Assembly: GCF_029016485.1 (NCBI RefSeq)
Contig: NZ_CP092107.1
Location: forward strand, 62,001-126,000
Length of the DNA stretch: 64,000 bases
Direction: 5' to 3'
Source of the DNA: Vibrio sp. JC009
GTDB lineage: Bacteria > Pseudomonadota > Gammaproteobacteria > Enterobacterales > Vibrionaceae
Below, in pieces: positions 20,128-27,329 of this stretch. Positions within the stretch are counted from its first letter, which is position 1, and the number at the start of each line of letters is the position of its first letter. The position numbers were made by a program, and so were the translations under genes. The notes beneath the pieces are model-generated. The model searched no databases. It was not told the DNA's origin and saw only the letters and a list, made by a program, of their open reading frames with translations.

Positions 20128-21135
20128 ATGAAAATTAAACAACTTACCCTTACTCTTTCTTCCCTGCTCCTTGCTGGTTCGGCGCTGGCTGCTGATATTA
20201 ACTTAAAGTTCCAGAGTTCTAACTTCACTGGTGAACAAGTTTATACCATTCAGAAAAAATGGGCTGATAGTGCGGAAGCATCATCTAACGGCCGTATCCA
20301 TATTGACCTGCTCCCTCTGGATGCCGTATTGAAGTCATCCGATATGCTGACCGGTGTTCGAAATAATATTATCGATGGCGCGGTGGCCACAGCGGCAATG
20401 TACTCCGGTGAAGATCCGGGCTTCGGACTGATTGGTGATACTATTTCCGCCTGGAATAGCGATGAAGATATTCTGAAGTTCTACTACTATGGCGGTGGCT
20501 TTGAAGTTGTTGATAAAGTTTTCCAAGCCTATGGTGCAAAACTCATTGGTGTATCCGTAACCGGTGCAGAGTCTCTGCCATCAAAAATCAAGATGGAAAA
20601 GGTAGAAGACTTTAAGGGTGTCAAAATGAGAGCACCATCTGGCCCGATTCAGAAACTGTTCGCTCGCATGGGTGCAGCACCAGTTGGCCTACCAGGCTCT
20701 GAAATTTACACTGCACTTGAAAAAGGCATTATCGACGCAGCGGACTTTTCTACTCTTGCGAATAACCAGAAACAGGGCGTGCATGACATCGCAAAATACC
20801 CTATCTACCCAGGTATCCACTCCTCACCAGCTGTACATACTGTGATGAACCTTAAAAAGTGGAATGCGTTGTCTGAAAATGATCAGACATTCCTGCTCAA
20901 CCACTTCAAGGGGATGGCGATGGATTCGCTGCTTCAGGCACATTATGAAGATCAGATCGCTTATGGCGAAGCGCTTAAAGACGGCGTGACACCTGTTGCC
21001 TGGAGTATCGAAGAAAAAGAAAAAGTAAGAAAGTACGCGAAAGAAATCTGGAAAGAAATTGCTGATGACTCTGAAATCGGCAAGATGTACTACGATACTC
21101 TGCTTGATTTCCTGGGTACCCAGGGAATGCTATAA
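20128..21135 (+). CDS. TRAP transporter solute-binding protein (DctP family)
   Basis: Periplasmic solute receptor of a tripartite ATP-independent transporter. 335 residues with a clear signal peptide (MKIKQLTLTLSSLLLAGSALA, cut before ADIN). The family hallmark is the substrate-arginine region VKMRAPSGPIQKLFARMGAAPVGLPGSEIYTALEKGIIDAADFS, which binds the carboxylate of organic or sugar acids. Placement between idnO and eda makes a sugar acid (idonate, gluconate or a ketogluconate) the likely ligand. In E. coli the same job is done by IdnT, a gluconate-family permease. Followed by a strong hairpin, then the two membrane subunits. Confidence 0.92.
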   Translation: MKIKQLTLTLSSLLLAGSALAADINLKFQSSNFTGEQVYTIQKKWADSAEASSNGRIHIDLLPLDAVLKSSDMLTGVRNNIIDGAVATAAMYSGEDPGFGLIGDTISAWNSDEDILKFYYYGGGFEVVDKVFQAYGAKLIGVSVTGAESLPSKIKMEKVEDFKGVKMRAPSGPIQKLFARMGAAPVGLPGSEIYTALEKGIIDAADFSTLANNQKQGVHDIAKYPIYPGIHSSPAVHTVMNLKKWNALSENDQTFLLNHFKGMAMDSLLQAHYEDQIAYGEALKDGVTPVAWSIEEKEKVRKYAKEIWKEIADDSEIGKMYYDTLLDFLGTQGML

Positions 21136-21164
21136 GGTAATTATTTTTCGACTAATCATTACCT

Positions 21165-21195
21165 TAGTGAGTAGCGGCCCAGCCGCTACTCACTA
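21165..21195 (+). other. intercistronic hairpin between TRAP receptor and membrane subunits
   Basis: Perfect 14-bp stem TAGTGAGTAGCGGC / GCCGCTACTCACTA with a CCA loop, 29 bases after the receptor stop. There is no T tract. Such structures commonly stabilise the upstream receptor mRNA and lower permease expression, giving more binding protein than transporter. Confidence 0.8.
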
Positions 21196-21213
21196 GAGAG
21201 TGGAGATTTAATA

Positions 21214-21834
21214 ATGAATTTAAACCATATAGATAAGATTGATAAGTTCTTCATTAAAATCGGAGAGTGGGTTTCAGTTTTGTTTTTTATTGTTGTTGCC
21301 ATCGGTTTTTTTGAGGTTGTAATGCGTTACATATTTAACAGCCCGACGACCTGGGTGCATGAAACAACAACCTTTATCGTCAGTATCGCGCTTTTATATG
21401 GTGGTGTTGCCTGCTATGCGGACAACAGACACATCCGTATGGAGTTTATTCGCCAGAGTTTCAGTAAAAAGACACAGTGGTTTCTGGAGTTAATTGTTGA
21501 GCTACTGATGCTACTGTTTATCTCCATGCTAACTTATGGCTCGTACTGTACAACAAGAGACGCATTTATATCCCCGTTCGGCAAATTTAAAATGCAGACC
21601 TCTGGTACGGTTCTGGATACGCCTTTTCCAGCGTTGAATAAAGGTTTCTTCCTATTTACATGTATTGCCATCTTATTACTCAGTATTCTGCACCTTTATC
21701 GTCATATCCTTCTGCGCGAAAAGCTGATAAAGCATGAGTTCATCGACGGCGGTAGCGCCGAACCTGCTAACGAAAACAATCAAAATGGTGAAACAAACAG
21801 TAAACTAGTAAAGGACGGAGGTAACAATGCTTAG
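21214..21834 (+). CDS. TRAP transporter small permease (DctQ family)
   Basis: Small membrane subunit of the TRAP importer. 206 residues with four membrane segments (about 15-40, 48-66, 90-115, 142-165) and the family features EVVMRYIFNSPTTWVHE and a conserved ALLYGGVACYADNRHIR stretch. It carries a longer hydrophilic tail (about 170-206, rich in Glu and Asn) than many DctQ proteins. Its end overlaps the start of the large subunit by 8 bases, so they are coupled. Works with the receptor upstream to move a sugar acid using the sodium gradient. Confidence 0.91.
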   Translation: MNLNHIDKIDKFFIKIGEWVSVLFFIVVAIGFFEVVMRYIFNSPTTWVHETTTFIVSIALLYGGVACYADNRHIRMEFIRQSFSKKTQWFLELIVELLMLLFISMLTYGSYCTTRDAFISPFGKFKMQTSGTVLDTPFPALNKGFFLFTCIAILLLSILHLYRHILLREKLIKHEFIDGGSAEPANENNQNGETNSKLVKDGGNNA

Positions 21835-23161
21835 TGTAATAGGTATTGGTACAGTAGGGATTGGAATGGCAACTGCGTTTATTTTTATCGCCATGATTTT
21901 CCTGTTGTTTATTGGTATGCCACTCGGTTTCCTTACCGGCCTGGTTGCCTTATCATCATCTTATCTGTGGTTTGATACTACCAGCATTATGCAAATGGTT
22001 GCCTCCAGGGTTACGGACTTTACCTCATCCTACACCTTTGTTGCCGTGCCTATGTTTGTATTAATGGCAACCATGCTGGATAAAACCGGAATTGCAAAAG
22101 ATCTCTACAACGCTATGCGGGTTATTGCTGGCCGAATGCGTGGTGGTGTTGCTTTGCAAAGTATGGTCGTAGCTGTGTTGCTGGCCTCAATGTCAGGCAT
22201 TATCGGTGGTGAAACTGTATTGTTGGGAATGCTTGCCTTGCCTCAGATGCTGAGACTCGGTTACAACAAAAACCTGGCCATCGGTACTGTTGTAGCGGGT
22301 GGTGCGCTCGGAACAATGGTTCCTCCAAGTATTGTGCTTATCATTTACGGTATGACTGCGAACGTCTCTATTGGTGACTTGTTTCTGGCCTCTGTTCCTG
22401 CAGCCTTGCTGCTTTCCGGGCTTTACATGATCTACATCTTTGTGCTGTGTAAGATCCGCCCTGAATATGGTCCGGCAATGGATCAGAGTGAGCTGGATAA
22501 CCTGACTCGGGAAGACAAGAAAAAGATCGCCATGGATATTGCCATCCCGGTAGCTATTGCTGGCTGGATACTGGGTAGTATCTACGGGGGTGTTGCATCG
22601 GTGACTGAATCGGCTTGTGTCGGTGTTGTAGGTGTTATTTTGGCTGCCTGGCACCGAAAAGAACTAAGCAAAGCCATCGTCGCGGACGCTCTGAAGCACA
22701 CTATCAAAACCGTAGGCATGATTATCTGGGTTGGTATTGGTGCAACAATGATTATAGGTGTATACAACCTGATGGGTGGTGATAAGTATATTTCAGATAT
22801 GTTTGTCGGTCTGGATGCACCACCGATTGTCACTATCCTGATCATGATGGGCGTACTGCTGGTACTGGGTATGTTTCTCGACTGGATCGGTGTTGCCATG
22901 CTCACCATGCCAATCTTTGTACCTATCATTGTGACTCTCGGTTTTGACCCTGTCTGGTTTGGTGTGCTGTTTTGTGTAAATATGCAGGTATCCTTCCTTA
23001 GCCCGCCATTTGGACCGGCAGCATTTTATCTTAAGAGTGTCGCGCCGAAAGGCATCGAGCTAACAGATATCTTTAAATCCGTATGGCCGTTCATCACCAT
23101 GCAGCTTATTGTGCTGGCCACCCTTCTGGTTTATCCGGAACTTGTAACCGCACTGCTTTGA
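21827..23161 (+). CDS. TRAP transporter large permease (DctM family)
   Basis: Transport subunit of the TRAP system. 444 residues, about 12-13 hydrophobic segments. Family stretches include FLLFIGMPLGFLTGLVAL, SSYTFVAVPMFVLMATML, MSGIIGGETVLLGMLALPQML, GTMVPPSIVLIIYG and LSPPFGPAAFYLKSVAP. RBS GGAGG precedes the ATG within the dctQ end. Seven bases separate it from eda. The gene completes an uptake-to-pyruvate operon for a hexonic acid. Confidence 0.93.
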   Translation: MLSVIGIGTVGIGMATAFIFIAMIFLLFIGMPLGFLTGLVALSSSYLWFDTTSIMQMVASRVTDFTSSYTFVAVPMFVLMATMLDKTGIAKDLYNAMRVIAGRMRGGVALQSMVVAVLLASMSGIIGGETVLLGMLALPQMLRLGYNKNLAIGTVVAGGALGTMVPPSIVLIIYGMTANVSIGDLFLASVPAALLLSGLYMIYIFVLCKIRPEYGPAMDQSELDNLTREDKKKIAMDIAIPVAIAGWILGSIYGGVASVTESACVGVVGVILAAWHRKELSKAIVADALKHTIKTVGMIIWVGIGATMIIGVYNLMGGDKYISDMFVGLDAPPIVTILIMMGVLLVLGMFLDWIGVAMLTMPIFVPIIVTLGFDPVWFGVLFCVNMQVSFLSPPFGPAAFYLKSVAPKGIELTDIFKSVWPFITMQLIVLATLLVYPELVTALL

Positions 23162-23168
23162 GGTCAAA

Positions 23169-23801
23169 ATGTCTGATTTAACGAAAAAACTATCTGGGTA
23201 CAAGGTCGTGCCTGTCATCGTGATAGATAAGCCGGAAGACATTCTGCCGTTAGGGGATATTCTGGTTGAAAACGGCCTTCCTGTCGCCGAGATTACCTTT
23301 CGCTCTGCTGCTGCTGAAGGTGCCATCAAGAAGCTCCGAGACGCGCACCCGCAGATGTTAATTGGCGCAGGTACTGTACTGGATGAGACACAGGTGGTTG
23401 CCGCTAAAAACGCAGGCGTCGACTTTATCGTCTCCCCCGGTATTAACACCCGGACCATTGAGGCGTGCATTAAACACGACGTGGAGATCATTCCGGGCGT
23501 AAGCAGACCATCTGACATTGAACTAGCCCTGAACTATGGCATCCAACTGGTGAAATTCTTCCCCGCAGAAGCGGCCGGAGGAATACCTATGCTTAAGGCT
23601 CTGCTCGGGCCGTATTCAATGCTGAAGGTGATGCCTACCGGAGGGATCTCTGAGAAGAATATCCGAGATTACCTGGCACTTGAGCCTGTTGCAGCTTGTG
23701 GGGGCTCCTGGATGGTGGATAAGAAGCTGATAAATGCAGGTGACTGGAATACAATTAATACCCTGGTTAAGGATGTGGTCAAGTTGATAAAGCCGGACTA
23801 A
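23169..23801 (+). CDS. eda: KDPG aldolase (Eda)
   Basis: Cleaves 2-keto-3-deoxy-6-phosphogluconate to pyruvate and glyceraldehyde 3-phosphate. 210 residues. AEITFRSAAA holds the catalytic Glu, IGAGTVLDETQ follows, and the Schiff-base Lys is in GIQLVKFFPAEAAGG; the phosphate site MPTGGIS and ACGGSWMV are intact. Last gene of the rightward operon and the partner of Edd encoded divergently. KDPG aldolases often also act on 4-hydroxy-2-oxoglutarate. A strong terminator follows at 23844. Confidence 0.94.
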   Translation: MSDLTKKLSGYKVVPVIVIDKPEDILPLGDILVENGLPVAEITFRSAAAEGAIKKLRDAHPQMLIGAGTVLDETQVVAAKNAGVDFIVSPGINTRTIEACIKHDVEIIPGVSRPSDIELALNYGIQLVKFFPAEAAGGIPMLKALLGPYSMLKVMPTGGISEKNIRDYLALEPVAACGGSWMVDKKLINAGDWNTINTLVKDVVKLIKPD

Positions 23802-23843
23802 CCACTTAATTGCGAGGCTAGAGAGCCTTCTCTGTGTTGATTT

Positions 23844-23883
23844 AAAAGCGTTACTAATTATCAAAATGTTAGTAACGCTTTTT
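23844..23883. terminator. bidirectional terminator after eda
   Basis: 14-bp stem AAAAGCGTTACTAA / TTAGTAACGCTTTT with an 11-base loop. T-rich on both strands, so it can serve eda and the convergent LysR gene. Confidence 0.92.
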
Positions 23884-23938
23884 GCTTTAAGTAGGGCCAT
23901 TTAACAAGCATGGGGCTAATATTGGAGTGCTCTCTTAT

Positions 23939-24859
23939 CTATGTACTCTTACCTATATTTGCTTGGTGCTGTAAGTGTTCGATAAACATTGGGATCTTTT
24001 TTGCCAAGTGTTTTCTGGAAGCATAAAAGACATACAGAACTAGATCTTCAGGTTCGTACTCCAGTTCTACGACTTCCAAAGAGCCTGCATCTATTTCATT
24101 ACGACAGGATTCGATTGGTAGTATCGCGAATCCCAAACCAGCTATTGCGCCTGATTTGGCAAGATGTCCGCTATTGACCTTAAATGAAGACTGTACCTTT
24201 TGGGTAATTGGCTCACCTTTAGCGTTTTTGAAAACCCAAGGAGTTCCATTTAGCGCGGTGAAGCTATTGATGCACGGAACGTGTTTTAAATCGGTAATCT
24301 GAAAAGGTCTGGGAGAGGTCTGTAGGAGTTGAGGGGATGCTACAACAGCACTTGGCCAGCGTTTAATCTCCTTAGCTACCCAATTATTGTCTTCGAGCTT
24401 TCCCCTGTGAAAGCTTAAAATGACGTCAAACCCATCAAGTAAATCCTCTTTAGGGCTGATGCTCGTATCACAACATAATGAAATTGAGGGGTGCTGGGTA
24501 CAAAAAGAAACCACTGCATGGGCTAAAGCAGGCGAGTCTGGCATCAAAATTTTGAGTTGTCCCATGACTTCATGAGAATGCTGCGTCACTTCCTCAAGTG
24601 CATCACTAAGTTTGTCCAGCAATGGCTGTGTTCGCAAATAAAGGTGTTCCCCTGCATCTGTCGGAGCGATTCGGCGTGTAGTCCTGTCAAATAGTCGTGT
24701 ATCCAGTCGTTCTTCCAGTAAAGCGATATGGCGACTGACATTTGATGTCGGCAAGCTTAGAAATTCCGCTGCACGTTTAAAGCTGTTGTTCTCGTATACA
24801 CAATGAAAACTTTTTAGCCACTGCTGGTCAATCTTATCAAACATTTCTTTTAATCCCAT
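23939..24859 (-). CDS. LysR-family regulator divergent from the second accD
   Basis: 306 residues. N-terminal winged helix WLKSFHCVYENNSFKRAAEFLSLPTSNVSRHIALLEERLDTRLFDRTTRRIAPTDAGEHL, then a CrgA/AaeR-type effector domain (LMPDSPALAHAVVSFC, GDFV-type SFHRGKLEDNNW, GHLAKSGAIAGLGFAILP). Divergent from the accD-like gene across 93 bases, the classic layout in which a LysR protein controls itself and its neighbour. If the AccD is a resistance protein, this could be its inducer-responsive switch; that is inference. Start at 24859, with an alternative Met at 24844. The nearby terminator isolates it from the sugar-acid operon. Confidence 0.87.
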   Translation of the reverse strand: MGLKEMFDKIDQQWLKSFHCVYENNSFKRAAEFLSLPTSNVSRHIALLEERLDTRLFDRTTRRIAPTDAGEHLYLRTQPLLDKLSDALEEVTQHSHEVMGQLKILMPDSPALAHAVVSFCTQHPSISLCCDTSISPKEDLLDGFDVILSFHRGKLEDNNWVAKEIKRWPSAVVASPQLLQTSPRPFQITDLKHVPCINSFTALNGTPWVFKNAKGEPITQKVQSSFKVNSGHLAKSGAIAGLGFAILPIESCRNEIDAGSLEVVELEYEPEDLVLYVFYASRKHLAKKIPMFIEHLQHQANIGKST

Positions 24860-24952
24860 ATTATTGGATTATGAAACCCATAAACCGTACTTTATTACCA
24901 GAAACTGGCTTATACAATACCCCTTACTAAAGTTGTCTGGTAAAGGTGTCCC
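24860..24952. promoter_or_regulatory. divergent LysR/accD promoter region
   Basis: 93 bases between the LysR gene and accD. AT-rich, and it must contain both promoters and the LysR binding site. I do not see a clear T-N11-A palindrome that I would single out. Confidence 0.5.
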
Positions 24953-25819
24953 ATGAGTTGGTTAGAAAAGCTATTAGATAAAAAGAATATAATCAGTACA
25001 CGTAAAGCGTCGATCCCAGAAGGGGTATGGACTAAATGTCCCTCATGTGACCAGATCCTTTACCGCATGGCTATTGAAGAGAATCTTGAGGTGTGTCCGA
25101 AGTGTAATCATCATATGAGAATGTCGGCACGCCACCGCTTAGACAGCTTTCTGGATAAAGGAGAGCGAGTTGAGATTGCCAGTGAACACGAGCCACAAGA
25201 TTTACTGAACTTTAAAGATCTGAGACGCTACAAGGAACGCCTTGCTATAGCCCAGAAAAGTACAGGGGAAAAGGATGCCTTAGTTGTGATGAAAGGAAAG
25301 CTACTGGGCTTACCTGTTGTTGCCTGTGCTTTCGAGTTTTCTTTTATGGCTGGCTCAATGGGTTCTGTTGTCGGCGCTCGTTTTGTCCGTGCGGTTGAGG
25401 CCGCTATTGATGCAAATTGTGGATTAGTTTGTTTTTCCGCCAGCGGTGGTGCTCGCATGCAAGAGTCTCTGATGTCGTTAATGCAAATGTCTAAAACCAG
25501 CGCAGCGTTAAATCGTTTGTCCAGTGCAGGTCTCCCTTATATATCTGTATTAACAGACCAAACATTGGGTGGTGTATCAGCAAGTCTAGCCATGCTGGGA
25601 GATATTAACATCGGTGAGCCAAAGGCAATTATCGGGTTTGCTGGGCGTCGCGTCATAGAGCAAACCGTTCGTGAGACATTGCCCGAGGGCTTTCAGCGAA
25701 GTGAGTTCCTTCTAGAGCATGGCGCTATCGACATGATTGTGGATAGACGTGAGATGCGCAAGCGAGTTGGGGGGCTAATAGCTAAGATGACTCATACCAC
25801 CATTCCGCTGCAAGCATAG
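24953..25819 (+). CDS. accD: AccD-like carboxyltransferase beta subunit, probable inhibitor-resistant paralogue
   Basis: Beta subunit of the acetyl-CoA carboxylase carboxyltransferase, which with AccA moves the carboxyl group from biotin to acetyl-CoA to give malonyl-CoA. 288 residues, shorter at the C-terminus than the vibrio housekeeping AccD I recall (about 308). Zinc ribbon C29/C32/C48/C51, oxyanion and CoA regions [18 protein letters not shown] and [12 protein letters not shown], then [26 protein letters not shown]. The stretch that reads TDPTMGG in E. coli is TDQTLGG here, so L205 stands at Met203 of E. coli AccD. Met203Leu is the known andrimid-resistance change and is the residue used by AdmT. 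The gene is not beside folC or truA, where I recall the usual accD, and has its own LysR. No andrimid synthesis genes are visible. Confidence 0.9.
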   Translation: MSWLEKLLDKKNIISTRKASIPEGVWTKCPSCDQILYRMAIEENLEVCPKCNHHMRMSARHRLDSFLDKGERVEIASEHEPQDLLNFKDLRRYKERLAIAQKSTGEKDALVVMKGKLLGLPVVACAFEFSFMAGSMGSVVGARFVRAVEAAIDANCGLVCFSASGGARMQESLMSLMQMSKTSAALNRLSSAGLPYISVLTDQTLGGVSASLAMLGDINIGEPKAIIGFAGRRVIEQTVRETLPEGFQRSEFLLEHGAIDMIVDRREMRKRVGGLIAKMTHTTIPLQA

Positions 25820-26207
25820 TTTATAGGCTCTGCAACGAAGTTGATCTAACAAAATGAATGATATTCAGTGAAATTTGCATAAATAATTTGAGCACCGCAA
25901 GGTTACGATGCTCGTTATTGTCCATTTCCTTCCTCTCAGGTACTGCGTTCAGCGGTGCCTGATTGCGTTTTGGGATACAAAAAGTTATCCATGGACAGCT
26001 AAATTAGAAAAGTCACTGACTCGCTTCTGTCCAGCTATGATTTAACGTAATTGCTCTAAGCAGTACTAACAGCCTGTCTGTACAAGTTGGTCGTGAATCA
26101 TCAGCAAACGTGTAAGATCGAGTATGATTCAGTACAATTTAACTAACGGTAGTCTTCTAAATCACATATGATAGCGTCTTTGTTGTGATGAATCCGGAAG
26201 AAAAGTG
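25820..26207. repeat. gene-free junction with right, inverted copy of the repeat
   Basis: 388 bases without a gene I trust. On the minus strand, about 25929-25994 reads LSMDNFLYPKTQSGTAERST then stop, the counterpart of the peptide at 13932-13992 but in opposite orientation. In the right copy it is followed by GAGGAAGG and ATGGACAATAACGAG, which opens a further short frame. The hairpin-forming part (AGGTACTGCG...GCGGTGCCT) is shared too. Together the copies bracket 14.1-25.8 kb. The remainder up to the next gene has nothing I recognise except its promoter. Confidence 0.6.
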
Positions 26208-26810
26208 ATGAACATTGACCTGTCAAAATATCAGGGCCTTATTTTTGATATGGATGGTACCCTGCTTGATACCATGCCCTTTCATGTTGCTGCGTGGGAA
26301 ATGACAGCAGAAGCATTCGGTATTCCCTTTGACCGGGAATGGATTCATAGTCTGGGAGGTATGCCCAGCAAGAAAATCACCATGGAGATTAACAAAAGGT
26401 TTAATCTGGAACTGGATCCGGTGACTGTATCCAGTTTTAAAATGAAAAAGTTTGCCGAGCTGGATATTCCGGGTGATGTTATTGACCACACCTACCAGGT
26501 GCTGAAATCTGCCCAGGGCAAATATAAGACTGCCATAGGCACAGGAAGTTTGCGGGAAAACGCACACAAGTTGCTTGGTAATCAGTCCTTGATCCCGCTT
26601 TTTGATGCTATTGTTACCGCATCTGATGTAAAAAATCATAAACCAAACCCGGACACTTTCCTGCTGGCTGCTGAAAAAATCGAAGTTAAGCCGTCAGACT
26701 GTGTGGTGTTTGAAGATACCGAACTGGGCAAGCAAGCCGCTCATGCTGCAGGTATGGATTGCATTATGGTGGTTGGTGAACAGTTTGAGTTTTATCCGTT
26801 ACCAGCTTAG
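26208..26810 (+). CDS. yqaB: HAD phosphatase, YqaB/beta-phosphoglucomutase family
   Basis: 200 residues. HAD motif I FDMDGTLLDT with both aspartates, a helical cap starting MPFHVAAWEMTAEAFG, motif II T/S in TAIGTGSLRENA, motif III KPNPDTFLLAA, and motif IV VVFEDTELGKQAA. The order and wording match E. coli YqaB, which removes phosphate from fructose 1-phosphate and 6-phosphogluconate. ATG at 26208 with GGAAG seven bases before; a GTG at 26205 is possible. It stands just outside the repeat-bounded block and is the second sugar-phosphate phosphatase in the window. Confidence 0.85.
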   Translation: MNIDLSKYQGLIFDMDGTLLDTMPFHVAAWEMTAEAFGIPFDREWIHSLGGMPSKKITMEINKRFNLELDPVTVSSFKMKKFAELDIPGDVIDHTYQVLKSAQGKYKTAIGTGSLRENAHKLLGNQSLIPLFDAIVTASDVKNHKPNPDTFLLAAEKIEVKPSDCVVFEDTELGKQAAHAAGMDCIMVVGEQFEFYPLPA

Positions 26811-26838
26811 GTAACATTTGCCCAAAGTAAGAGTGAAA

Positions 26839-27261
26839 ATGCCGTTAATCCCTGAGCGCACATGGAATTCCCATTTCTTCCGCTTTGCCATTGTTGGCGG
26901 GGTCGGTTTTGTTGTGGATTCAGCGGTATTTGCCATTCTGTTTTATCTTTTGGGTATTCCCGTCTTTTACGCACGGATCTTATCTTTTATTTGTGCTGCC
27001 ACATCAACCTGGATGGGAAACCGGCTTTTTACCTTCGGTTCCCGCGACGGAAACCTGTTTCAGCAGTGGCTTAGGTTTTTCACCAGCGCCTGTATCTCGG
27101 CTATACCAAATTTCACGCTTTTCAGCGGAATTATCTTTGTTTTTGGCGAGCAGGGGTTAATTCCCTATATAGCCCTTGTTTTCGGCACTTTGGCCGGGAT
27201 GTTTTCCAACTTTTTCCTGGCAAAGAAGTGGGTTTTTGCCAGGAAAAATGACGCTTCGTGA
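26839..27261 (+). CDS. GtrA-like membrane protein
   Basis: About 140 residues with four membrane segments: FFRFAIVGGVGFVVDSAVFAILFYLL, VFYARILSFICAATSTWMGNRLFTF, FTSACISAIPNFTLFSGIIF and LIPYIALVFGTLAGMFSNFFLAKKWVF. This is the GtrA/DPMS fold. GtrA proteins help move undecaprenyl-linked sugars across the inner membrane in O-antigen or teichoic acid modification. No glycosyltransferase partner is next to it, so its substrate is unknown. I start at the ATG at 26839; a TTG at 26818 would add seven residues. Confidence 0.85.
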   Translation: MPLIPERTWNSHFFRFAIVGGVGFVVDSAVFAILFYLLGIPVFYARILSFICAATSTWMGNRLFTFGSRDGNLFQQWLRFFTSACISAIPNFTLFSGIIFVFGEQGLIPYIALVFGTLAGMFSNFFLAKKWVFARKNDAS

Positions 27262-27329
27262 GCCAGATCTGCCATTCTAACCTTCTGATATGCTAAGTAT
27301 TATGAAAAGACGCGACGGAAGGAAAGCCT

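Noticed and set aside
24953..25819. accD as part of an andrimid biosynthetic cluster
   Set aside because: No polyketide or peptide synthetase, carrier protein or transglutaminase-like gene within reach; only the resistance-type AccD is present.
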